NCBI RefSeq assembly: GCF_039543205.1
Contig: NZ_BAABJH010000001.1
Location: forward strand, 1,736,001 to 1,800,000
Direction of reading: 5' to 3'
Source: Flaviramulus_B aquimarinus
Lineage (GTDB): Bacteria > Bacteroidota > Bacteroidia > Flavobacteriales > Flavobacteriaceae
Length of the DNA: 64,000 nucleotides
Position numbers and translations under genes: made by a program
Part shown: positions 27,730-35,819 of the stretch, piece after piece
How the letters are laid out: the number at the start of each line of letters is the position of its first letter
Position numbering within the stretch: the stretch's first letter is position 1
Notes under the pieces: generated by a model
Database searches by the model: none
What the model was told of the DNA's origin: nothing
Seen by the model: the letters and a program-made list of their open reading frames with translations, nothing else

Positions 27730-28404
27730 CTATTTGTTTTTACCACCAACTACAATAACAATTTCTCCTTTTGGAGGTTTGTTTGTGTAATACTCCAGTA
27801 CTTCTTTGGCTGTTCCCCGAATGGTTTCTTCGTATAACTTAGTTAATTCTCTGGATACTGAAACAGGTCTATCTCCTCCAAAATACTCACAAAAATGCCC
27901 TAAGGTTTTTACCAATTTATGTGGACTTTCATAAAAAATCATGGTTCTGGTTTCTTCAGCTAAAAGCAGTAGTCGAGTTTGACGCCCTTTCTTTACGGGC
28001 AAAAAACCTTCAAACACAAACTTATCATTTGGCAATCCAGAATTTACAAGAGCGGGCACAAATGCAGTTGCTCCTGGTAAACATTCTATTTCAATATTGT
28101 TTTCAATACAAGCACGCGATAATAAAAACCCAGGGTCAGAAATAGCAGGTGTACCTGCATCGCTTATTAGCGCTACAGTTGTCCCGTTTTTTAATTTTTG
28201 AATGATATTCTCTACTGTTTTATGCTCATTATGCATATGATGGGATTGCATATGGGTAGAAATTTCAAAATGCTTTAAAAGTTTTCCTGAAGTACGGGTG
28301 TCTTCAGCTAATATTAAATCGACTTCTTTTAGAACATCTATGGCTCTAAATGTGATGTCTTTTAAATTTCCAATAGGTGTTGGTACTATGAAGAGTTTAC
28401 TCAT
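27730..28404 (-). CDS. rsmI: 16S rRNA (cytidine-1402-2'-O)-methyltransferase
   Basis: This 224-residue SAM-dependent enzyme begins KLFIVPTPIGNLKDITFRA, and has ILAEDTRTSGKLLKHF, LISDAGTPAISDPGF and CLPGATAFVPALV, the RsmI hallmarks of the tetrapyrrole-methylase fold. It 2'-O-methylates C1402 in the decoding centre. The C-terminal extension of E. coli RsmI is absent, as is common in Bacteroidetes. It heads the minus-strand group rsmI-hopJ-UDG. Confidence 0.95.
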   Translation of the reverse strand: MSKLFIVPTPIGNLKDITFRAIDVLKEVDLILAEDTRTSGKLLKHFEISTHMQSHHMHNEHKTVENIIQKLKNGTTVALISDAGTPAISDPGFLLSRACIENNIEIECLPGATAFVPALVNSGLPNDKFVFEGFLPVKKGRQTRLLLLAEETRTMIFYESPHKLVKTLGHFCEYFGGDRPVSVSRELTKLYEETIRGTAKEVLEYYTNKPPKGEIVIVVGGKNK

Positions 28405-28431
28405 ATTTTAGTGATAGAAAGCAAGAATTTT

Positions 28432-29175
28432 TCAATTAAACTTAGCTTCAATAATTTCCATAAAACGTTCCTCAAACTCTTCTTTTCTAGCCCAATTATT
28501 ATAATCGGGTTTTACCATATTAACAATAAAATTTTTAGCATTATGGTAGGAGGTAAAGGTGTTTAATTGCGATAATACCCGATCATAATCTTCACTTTTA
28601 CCATCAAATAAATGTTTTATAAAAGCAATTTTATCATTGAGTCCAATATTGAGTCCACCAATTTTAAGAGCGTCATTCAAAGACTTTTTTCCGTTGGAAG
28701 TTCCGTTTTGTGATTTGGAAACAGGTTCAAAAACGGGTATATCTCCAAAGCCAGCAGTAATATCTTCTAAATTATGTTTTTTTATAGGGTCTTTAGGTAT
28801 AGCATCTTCAAAAAAGGTGTCGATAGCTTCAGGATCCTCGGGCATTTGTTCCACCATATCTTTAATCTTGTTCATTACGGGCTCCATAATAGCTTCGTTT
28901 TCGCGGTCATCAAGATTTATATATATTTTGTCTTCAACTTCAATATTATCACTAATCTTATTATTAAAGGCGCTGTCCAACATTCCAAAAAATGAAGAGT
29001 CACTGCCTATCGTTGGTAGATCGCCTTCAAAATTGTCATGTGCAAATTTTAATACGGAAAGTTTCTCATAAAGCACAGATACTTCTGTATGCATCTTAAC
29101 AACATCTTCTTTTCCCTTCAATTTAAGAATTCTGTGTGCTATACTAATGAGTTCCGACTCTAACTTCTTCTTCAT
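28432..29175 (-). CDS. Conserved cytoplasmic protein of unknown function
   Basis: This 247-residue acidic protein is not recognised as a characterised family. The N-terminal half is helical (ESELISIAHRILKLKGKEDV, then LYEKLSVLKFAHDNFEGDL). The middle is acidic and likely disordered, and the C-terminus has NDKIAFIKHLFDGKSEDYDR followed by RVLSQLNTFTSYHNAKNFI. There is no signal peptide. Its position between rsmI and the divergent tdk gene looks conserved-type housekeeping, but no function is claimed. Confidence 0.8.
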   Translation of the reverse strand: MKKKLESELISIAHRILKLKGKEDVVKMHTEVSVLYEKLSVLKFAHDNFEGDLPTIGSDSSFFGMLDSAFNNKISDNIEVEDKIYINLDDRENEAIMEPVMNKIKDMVEQMPEDPEAIDTFFEDAIPKDPIKKHNLEDITAGFGDIPVFEPVSKSQNGTSNGKKSLNDALKIGGLNIGLNDKIAFIKHLFDGKSEDYDRVLSQLNTFTSYHNAKNFIVNMVKPDYNNWARKEEFEERFMEIIEAKFN

Positions 29176-29283
29176 TGTTTATAATTTTTTAATTATTGCG
29201 CTGCAAGGCTTTTGTTTTTTAATAAATTTACGTCACCTTTATACAAACGAATAATGACTTGGTTTTAGTGCTAAAATTACGAA

Positions 29284-29931
29284 ATGTTTCTTGAAAATAC
29301 AGTAAATCATAAAGAACAATTTGGGTGGATTGAAGTAATCTGTGGCTCCATGTTTTCTGGAAAAACAGAAGAACTTATCCGAAGGCTTAAACGCGCCCAG
29401 TTTGCAAGGCAGAAAGTAGAGATTTTTAAGCCTGCTATTGATGTGCGTTATAATGAAGATATGGTGGTTTCACATGATGACAACGAAATTCGCTCAACAC
29501 CTGTTCCAGCGGCAGCTAACATTCCTATATTAGCAGATGGTTGTGATGTTGTTGGTATTGATGAAGCTCAGTTTTTTGATGATGAAATTGTACGCATTTG
29601 TAACGATTTAGCAAATAAAGGTGTACGCGTTATAGTAGCAGGGTTGGATATGGATTTTAAGGGAAACCCTTTTGGCCCTATGCCCTTTTTAATGGCCACT
29701 GCAGATTATGTTACCAAAGTACACGCTGTTTGTACACGAACTGGAAATTTAGCGCAGTATAGTTACCGAAAATCTAAAAGCGATAATTTGGTGCTTTTAG
29801 GTGAGGTTGATGAGTATGAACCTTTAAGTAGAGCGGCTTATTATAAAGCCATGATGCGAGATAAAGTCAGAAACATGAAGGTTACCGATGCCGAAGAAGT
29901 AAATACAAAACCTAAAGACTCCAATGCCTAA
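29284..29931 (+). CDS. tdk: Thymidine kinase, type II
   Basis: This 215-residue enzyme has the P-loop CGSMFSGKTEELIRRLKRAQ, the DEAQFFDD motif and the lasso region TGNLAQYSYRK. It phosphorylates thymidine for salvage. The canonical zinc-binding cysteines of type II enzymes are mostly missing (only one Cys in VCTRTG), as in other Bacteroidetes. The stop overlaps the alr start by 8 nt, implying translational coupling with alanine racemase. Confidence 0.95.
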   Translation: MFLENTVNHKEQFGWIEVICGSMFSGKTEELIRRLKRAQFARQKVEIFKPAIDVRYNEDMVVSHDDNEIRSTPVPAAANIPILADGCDVVGIDEAQFFDDEIVRICNDLANKGVRVIVAGLDMDFKGNPFGPMPFLMATADYVTKVHAVCTRTGNLAQYSYRKSKSDNLVLLGEVDEYEPLSRAAYYKAMMRDKVRNMKVTDAEEVNTKPKDSNA

Positions 29932-31042
29932 AGCACAAGAAACCGTGCTTGAAATTGATTTAAAAGCACTCCATCATAATTTTAAATATCTTAAATCTAA
30001 ATTACAACCTAACACTAAATTTTTAGCAGTTGTAAAAGCATTTGCTTACGGAAGTGATGCTTATGAAGTTGCTAACTACTTACAAAAATTAGGTGTAGAT
30101 TATTTTGCAGTTGCTTATATTAATGAAGGCGTTGAGCTTAGAAAATCTGGTATAACCAAGCCTATTTTAGTATTACACCCTTTAGCTGTAAATTTTAAAA
30201 AGCTTATTGAATTTGCTTTAGAGCCTAGTTTATACAATGCTAAGATTTTAAATGAATTTATTAGTATCGCTTCCGCTGAAAAACAAATCAATTATCCAGT
30301 ACATATTAAGTTTAATACAGGATTAAACCGATTAGGGTTTTGGGAAAATGATGTTGATTATGTGGTTTCAAAAGTAAAAGCGACTAAAACTATAAACGTT
30401 AAATCGTTATTTTCTCATTTAGCGGCTAGTGAAGATTTAAATGAACGAGATTTTACGTTAAAGCAGATTAACAACTTTAAGATTATTGCAGAACATTTTA
30501 AAACTAAAATCGGATACATGCCTATATTACATATGAGTAATACATCAGGCGTTTTAAATTATCCCGAAGCTCATTTTGACATGATACGTTCTGGTATTGG
30601 GTTATACGGTTTTGGGAATTCTGAAAAAGAAAGTACTTATTTAAAGCCTATTTCTAGTCTAAAAACCGTGATTTCCCAAATTCATAAGATTGAAAAAGGA
30701 GAATCCGTAGGTTATAATCGGGCTTATAAAAGTGATGGATCTTTTACAAAAACAGCAACTTTACCTTTAGGTCATGCAGATGGTATTGGCAGACACTATG
30801 GTAATGGTAAAGGTTTTGTAACTATACATGGGCAAAAAGCACCCATTATAGGGAATGTTTGCATGGATATGATTATGGTAGATGTTACAAATATTGATTG
30901 TAAAGAAGGCGATGAAGTTATTGTTTTTGGAGAACATTCAACTGCTGAAAATTTAGCAGAAACAGCTAACACCCTATCTTACGAGCTTATAACATCTATA
31001 TCTCAGCGAGTTAAAAGGGTTTTCTTGAAAGAAGACACTTAA
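29924..31042 (+). CDS. alr: Alanine racemase
   Basis: This 372-residue PLP enzyme has the cofactor lysine in VVKAFAYGSD (Lys38), the N-terminal TIM barrel (HIKFNTGLNRLGF, LHMSNTSGVLN, DMIRSGIGLYG) and the C-terminal beta domain with GYNRAYKS and VCMDMIMVDVT. It interconverts L- and D-alanine for peptidoglycan. The length is normal. The 8-nt overlap with tdk suggests a coupled operon. Confidence 0.95.
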   Translation: MPKAQETVLEIDLKALHHNFKYLKSKLQPNTKFLAVVKAFAYGSDAYEVANYLQKLGVDYFAVAYINEGVELRKSGITKPILVLHPLAVNFKKLIEFALEPSLYNAKILNEFISIASAEKQINYPVHIKFNTGLNRLGFWENDVDYVVSKVKATKTINVKSLFSHLAASEDLNERDFTLKQINNFKIIAEHFKTKIGYMPILHMSNTSGVLNYPEAHFDMIRSGIGLYGFGNSEKESTYLKPISSLKTVISQIHKIEKGESVGYNRAYKSDGSFTKTATLPLGHADGIGRHYGNGKGFVTIHGQKAPIIGNVCMDMIMVDVTNIDCKEGDEVIVFGEHSTAENLAETANTLSYELITSISQRVKRVFLKEDT

Positions 31043-31096
31043 CAAATGTTAAAGTTTTTAACTATTTTAGCAATTCACTAACTAAAAATTATAATT

Positions 31097-31498
31097 ATGT
31101 TAAAAGAGTTTAAGGAATTTGCAATGAAGGGCAACCTTGTCGATATTGCAGTTGGTTTTGTAATGGGTGCTGCTTTTAAAGAAGTAGTAACGGCATTTAC
31201 AGGAGGTATTGTATCGCCATTAATTGGATTAATTTTCGATGCAGATTTTAAAGATTTAAAATACGTGGTAAAACAAGGTGTTGCAAATGCAGAAGGTGTT
31301 CTTGAAGGTGAAGTTTCAGTACTTTGGGGCGCATTTTTAACAAATGTAATTGACTTTATTATTGTAGCATTTGTTATGTTCTTAATTGTTAAAGGCGTTA
31401 ATAACATGAAGAAAAAAGAAGAGCCAGCTCCAGAAGCACCAGCAGGACCATCGCAAGAAGAGTTACTAGGTGAAATCAGAGATTTGTTAAAAAAATAA
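31097..31498 (+). CDS. mscL: Large-conductance mechanosensitive channel
   Basis: This 133-residue protein has the MscL N-terminal amphipathic start KEFKEFAMKGNLVDIAVGF, the pore helix GFVMGAAFKEVVTAFTGGIV, a second membrane helix (FIIVAFVMFLIVKGVNNMKK) and a C-terminal helix (LLGEIRDLLKK). It opens under hypo-osmotic shock to release solutes. It is followed by a strong terminator, and the gap to alr contains no clear terminator. Confidence 0.97.
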   Translation: MLKEFKEFAMKGNLVDIAVGFVMGAAFKEVVTAFTGGIVSPLIGLIFDADFKDLKYVVKQGVANAEGVLEGEVSVLWGAFLTNVIDFIIVAFVMFLIVKGVNNMKKKEEPAPEAPAGPSQEELLGEIRDLLKK

Positions 31499-31536
31499 CA
31501 AAACGTTAAAAATATAACAAAGTGTTATTTGTTGTT

Positions 31537-31573
31537 AAAAAGCCCTCATTTTTTAAAAATGAGGGCTTTCTTT
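31537..31573 (+). terminator. Rho-independent terminator after mscL
   Basis: AAAAGCCCTCATTTTT pairs with AAAAATGAGGGCTTT in a long stem with a very small loop, followed by CTTT. The symmetric A and T runs would allow function in both directions. Confidence 0.88.
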
Positions 31574-31635
31574 AGATTTTAAAATGGAATTAATACTTAG
31601 TTTTGTTCACAGAAATTTATTAAATATAAAATGAT

Positions 31636-32625
31636 ATGAAAGTAGCAGTTGTTGGTGCCACTGGAATGGTAGGAGAAGTGATGCTTAAAGTTCTTGCAGA
31701 GCGAAATTTTCCTGTAACAGAATTGATTCCTGTCGCATCAGAACGATCTATAGGAAAAACAATTACCTATAAAGGCAACGATTTTAAAGTAGTTGGATTA
31801 GAAACAGCTGTTTCTATGCAACCAGATATTGCTTTATTTTCTGCAGGAGGCGAAACCTCTTTGGAATGGGCTCCTAGGTTTGCTGAAGTTGGAACAACAG
31901 TTGTAGATAATTCATCAGCTTGGCGAATGGATCCAACTAAAAAATTAGTGGTTCCAGAAATTAATGCTAACGAGTTAACTAAAGCCGATAAAATTATAGC
32001 TAACCCTAACTGTTCTACAATTCAATTAGTCATGGCTTTAAACCCACTTCATAAAACATATAAAATGAAGCGTGTTGTGGTTTCAACATACCAATCCGTT
32101 TCAGGAACAGGTGTAAAAGCTGTACGACAACTTGAAAATGAAATTGCAGGTGTAGATGGAGAAATGGCTTACCCGTATCCTATTGGCAGAAATGCATTGC
32201 CACATTGTGATGTTTTTGAAGATAACGGATACACTAAAGAAGAAATGAAATTGGCTAGAGAGCCTCAAAAAATAATGAGTGATCGTACATTTTCCGTATC
32301 AGCTACTGCAGTTAGAATCCCTACGGCTGGAGGGCACTCAGAATCTGTAAACGTAGAGTTTGAAAATGATTTTGATTTAGCTGATGTTCGAAAACTATTG
32401 CATGAAACTCCTGGAGTTGTAGTTCAAGATAATACAGATACAAACACCTACCCAATGCCAATTTTTGCACACGAAAAGGATGAGGTTTTTGTTGGGCGTA
32501 TTAGAAGAGATGAAACACAACCTAATACTCTAAATATGTGGATTGTTGCTGATAACTTGCGTAAAGGTGCAGCAACAAACACGGTTCAAATTGCTGAATA
32601 CTTGATTGAGAATAGTTTAGTTTAA
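31636..32625 (+). CDS. asd: Aspartate-semialdehyde dehydrogenase
   Basis: This 329-residue enzyme begins KVAVVGATGMVGEVMLKVL (NADP-binding), with the catalytic cysteine Cys126 in NPNCSTIQL and the substrate-binding region SVSGTGVKAVRQLENEI. It reduces aspartyl phosphate to aspartate semialdehyde, the branch point to lysine/DAP, threonine and methionine. It is flanked by terminators on both sides, so it is a single-gene unit. Confidence 0.96.
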   Translation: MKVAVVGATGMVGEVMLKVLAERNFPVTELIPVASERSIGKTITYKGNDFKVVGLETAVSMQPDIALFSAGGETSLEWAPRFAEVGTTVVDNSSAWRMDPTKKLVVPEINANELTKADKIIANPNCSTIQLVMALNPLHKTYKMKRVVVSTYQSVSGTGVKAVRQLENEIAGVDGEMAYPYPIGRNALPHCDVFEDNGYTKEEMKLAREPQKIMSDRTFSVSATAVRIPTAGGHSESVNVEFENDFDLADVRKLLHETPGVVVQDNTDTNTYPMPIFAHEKDEVFVGRIRRDETQPNTLNMWIVADNLRKGAATNTVQIAEYLIENSLV

Positions 32626-32651
32626 AGCTTCTTTATCGATTAAAACCATAT

Positions 32652-32687
32652 AATGCTCCTGTAAATATAGAATTTACAGGAGCATTA
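32652..32687 (+). terminator. Rho-independent terminator after asd
   Basis: AATGCTCCTGTAAAT pairs with ATTTACAGGAGCATT over 15 bp around a 5-6 nt loop and runs into TATTTATTTTTG. It ends 31 nt before the next gene's ATG. Confidence 0.9.
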
Positions 32688-32718
32688 TTTATTTTTGTTT
32701 TCAACTTTGAAAAAGACT

Positions 32719-33504
32719 ATGATTCCAAAAATAATTCACTTTTGTTGGTTAAGCGGCGATGATTATCCAGAATTAATAAAAAAGTGTATGGAGTCTTGGA
32801 AAACCAAACTTCCAGATTATGAATTTGTTCTTTGGGATACTAAAAAATTTGATATAAATGCTACGCTTTGGACAAAGCAGGCATTTGATAAAAAAAAATA
32901 TGCATTTGCTGCAGATTATATAAGGCTTTATGCTGTTTACAAATACGGAGGTATTTATTTAGATACCGATGTAGAGGTTTTAAAAAAGTTTGATGACTTC
33001 CTTAGCTTACCTTACTTTATTGGAAATCAGTACGACGGTTTTCCTGAAGCTGCTATTTTTGGCGCTGAAAAAAATGCTGATTGGCTTCAAGAATGTTTAA
33101 AATATTATAAAAACCGTTCCTTTGTTAAAGAAGACGGTAGCTTAGATACTGTTGTTTTACCAGAAATCATGCAGTCACAAATCAAGAAAACCAAGACGAT
33201 AGCATTAATGACCCCAAGTGATATTAAAAACATTTCAAAAACAATCATAAATAACAATACTCTTTATTTGTTTCCGTCAGAATATTTTAGTCCTAAAAAC
33301 TTTAAAACGAATAAAATATTAAAAACAAAAAACAGCTATACAATACATCATTATGATAGTGCTTGGCTGTCTTTTATGAATAAAAAACGTTTGAAACTCG
33401 AAAGCCTTATAGGAGTTAGCAACGCAGAGCGTGTCATTAAGTTTTTAGCATTAAGAAAAATAGTTAAAAGTATTAAAACAGCTTTGCATAAGCTTAATGA
33501 GTAA
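32719..33504 (+). CDS. Glycosyltransferase, DXD sugar-binding (GT32-like) family
   Basis: From ATG 32719 the protein has 261 residues and starts IPKIIHFCWLSGDDYPELI, the typical start of capsular/OCH1-like family 32 transferases. The metal-nucleotide motif lies in GGIYLDTDVEVLKKF. It probably transfers a hexose to a surface polysaccharide or lipopolysaccharide on the cytoplasmic side. A TTG at 32695 is in frame but lies too close to the preceding terminator to be preferred. The HAD-type protein at 35820 is also of a polysaccharide-locus type. Confidence 0.86.
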   Translation: MIPKIIHFCWLSGDDYPELIKKCMESWKTKLPDYEFVLWDTKKFDINATLWTKQAFDKKKYAFAADYIRLYAVYKYGGIYLDTDVEVLKKFDDFLSLPYFIGNQYDGFPEAAIFGAEKNADWLQECLKYYKNRSFVKEDGSLDTVVLPEIMQSQIKKTKTIALMTPSDIKNISKTIINNNTLYLFPSEYFSPKNFKTNKILKTKNSYTIHHYDSAWLSFMNKKRLKLESLIGVSNAERVIKFLALRKIVKSIKTALHKLNE

Positions 33505-33658
33505 TATTTATAATTAGATACTTTTCTGCGATTAAGAGGTGTTTCGGGAACTTATAGTTTTTTCTGGCCTATTCAGATAAAAGGGCTTTGTAAACTTTAT
33601 CTCCAATACGAATACTCTCTCTTTTTTCCTTATTTTTGAGCAGATTAAAAATATCATC

Positions 33659-35815
33659 ATGAAAAGAGCACTAATCAGCCTTTTTACATTAATTATTATA
33701 TTGGTTAGTCATGAAACCAATGCAGAAAAAAAGCCTCTTAGCGTGGATTATCCTAAAACAAAAACTCTAGATACTATAGATAATTACTTTGGTGTAGAAG
33801 TAAAAGATCCATATCGTTGGTTAGAGGATGATAAGAGTGAAGAAACAGCTGCCTGGGTTAAAGTACAAAATAAAGCAACATTTAGTTATTTAGACCATAT
33901 CCCTTTTAGAAATGATTTAAAAGAACGTCTTTCTAGTTTATGGAATTACGAAAAAGTTGGTGCTCCATTTGTTGAAGGGAATTATACCTATTTTGCAAAA
34001 AATGATGGTTTACAAAATCAGAATGTATACCATAGAAAAAAAGGGAATGCTAAAGCTGAGGTGTTTTTAGACCCGAATACATTTTCAGATAATGGGACCG
34101 TATCTTTAGGCGGCATGAGTTTTTCAAAAAACGGAACAATATTGGCATATTCTATTTCTGAAGGTGGAAGTGATTGGAGGAAAATTTTAATCATGAATAC
34201 CGAAACGAAAGCTATTATTGAAGACCCACTCATTGATGTCAAATTCACTCAAATATCATGGTATAAAGATGAAGGGTTTTATTATTCAAGTTATGATAAA
34301 CCTTTTGGTAGCGAGCTTTCTGCTAAAACGGACCAACACAAAGTTTACTATCATAAATTAGGAACTGCTCAAAAAAATGATGTTTTAATTTTTGGTGGAA
34401 CCCCCGAAGAAAAGCACCGTTATATTTATGCTAAAGTTACAGAAGACAGCAAGTATTTGGTTATCACACCACGAGTATCAACCTCTGGGAATAAACTATT
34501 TATAAAAGACCTTTCTGTACCAAATAGCACATTAGTTCCTGTTTTAAACCATACCGATACAGACACCTATGTTATTGATAACTCAGGGAGTAAACTGTTT
34601 CTGGTTACGAATTTAAACGCACCAAATAAGCGCATAGTTGCTGTAGACACATTAAATCCTACACCAGATAACTGGGTAGATATTATTCCTGAAACTGAGC
34701 ACGTTTTATCGCCGTCGGCAGGATGTGGTTATTTCTTTGCGCATTATATGGTCGATGCCATTTCAAGAGTAAAACAGTATGATTATAACGGAAAATTAGT
34801 TAGAGATGTAAAACTTCCTGGATTAGGAACAGCTAGTGGTTTTGGTGGCAAAAAAGAAGAAAAAGCAAATTATTTTTCGTTTACTAATTACAATACACCA
34901 TCAAGTATTTATAAATTTAATGTTGAAACAGGAGATATTGAATTATATTGGAAACCATCCATTGAGTTTAATAGTGATGCTTACGAAAGCAATAAAGTAT
35001 TTTACACCTCAAAAGATGGTACCAAAGTACCCATGATGATTACACATAAAAAAGGATTAGAATTACATGGTAAAAATCCAACAATTCTATTGGGCTATGG
35101 CGGATTTAATGTTAGCTTAACACCTGCTTTTAGTATTAGCAATGCCGTTTGGATGGAACAAGGAGGTGTTTTTGCCGTTCCCAATTTGCGTGGAGGAGGC
35201 GAATATGGTAGAATATGGCATGATGCAGGAACTAAAATGAAAAAACAAAATGTATTTGATGATTTTATTGCTGCTGCGGAATATTTATTTACCAAAGAGT
35301 ATACATCATCAGAATATTTAGCACTTAGGGGTGGTTCTAACGGCGGTTTATTGGTAGGCGCTGTAATGACACAGTGTCCAGAGTTGGCAAAAGTAGCCTT
35401 GCCCGCAGTTGGTGTTTTGGATATGCTACGTTACCATACCTTTACATCTGGAGCCGGCTGGGCTTACGATTACGGCACTGCTGAAGATAATAAAGAAATG
35501 TTTCATTATTTAAAAGGGTATTCACCTTTACATAATGTGAAATCTGGAGTACACTATCCAGCAACACTAATAACAACTGGCGATCATGATGATCGTGTTG
35601 TGCCTGCGCATAGTTTTAAATTTGCTGCTGAATTACAAAGCAAACAAATAGGAAATAACCCTACCCTAATCCGTATTGAAACTGATGCAGGCCATGGTGC
35701 AGGAACACCTGTAAGCAAGGCCATTGAACAATATGTAGACCTTTTTGGTTTTACACTATACAACATGGGATTTGAAGTTTTGCCAAGTCTAACCAATGAA
35801 AAAATAAAAGGATAA
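33659..35815 (+). CDS. Prolyl oligopeptidase family serine peptidase (S9A)
   Basis: This 718-residue enzyme has a signal-like N-terminus (ALISLFTLIIILVSHETNA). A seven-bladed propeller covers about 90-440 and a C-terminal alpha/beta-hydrolase domain carries the triad: Ser560 in RGGSNGGLL, Asp in GDHDDRV (641-647) and His679 in DAGHGAG. S9A enzymes cut short peptides after proline. The spacing of the three residues closely matches classical prolyl oligopeptidase. The signal peptide indicates a periplasmic enzyme. It is followed by the next gene after 4 nt. Confidence 0.95.
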   Translation: MKRALISLFTLIIILVSHETNAEKKPLSVDYPKTKTLDTIDNYFGVEVKDPYRWLEDDKSEETAAWVKVQNKATFSYLDHIPFRNDLKERLSSLWNYEKVGAPFVEGNYTYFAKNDGLQNQNVYHRKKGNAKAEVFLDPNTFSDNGTVSLGGMSFSKNGTILAYSISEGGSDWRKILIMNTETKAIIEDPLIDVKFTQISWYKDEGFYYSSYDKPFGSELSAKTDQHKVYYHKLGTAQKNDVLIFGGTPEEKHRYIYAKVTEDSKYLVITPRVSTSGNKLFIKDLSVPNSTLVPVLNHTDTDTYVIDNSGSKLFLVTNLNAPNKRIVAVDTLNPTPDNWVDIIPETEHVLSPSAGCGYFFAHYMVDAISRVKQYDYNGKLVRDVKLPGLGTASGFGGKKEEKANYFSFTNYNTPSSIYKFNVETGDIELYWKPSIEFNSDAYESNKVFYTSKDGTKVPMMITHKKGLELHGKNPTILLGYGGFNVSLTPAFSISNAVWMEQGGVFAVPNLRGGGEYGRIWHDAGTKMKKQNVFDDFIAAAEYLFTKEYTSSEYLALRGGSNGGLLVGAVMTQCPELAKVALPAVGVLDMLRYHTFTSGAGWAYDYGTAEDNKEMFHYLKGYSPLHNVKSGVHYPATLITTGDHDDRVVPAHSFKFAAELQSKQIGNNPTLIRIETDAGHGAGTPVSKAIEQYVDLFGFTLYNMGFEVLPSLTNEKIKG

Positions 35816-35819
35816 GACT

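Noticed and set aside
28637..29071. 144-codon plus-strand frame
   Set aside because: It is antisense to the conserved 247-residue protein; serine-rich composition reflects the acidic and Asp/Glu codons of the real gene.
31078..31407. 109-codon minus-strand frame
   Set aside because: It is antisense to mscL, which is certain from its motifs.
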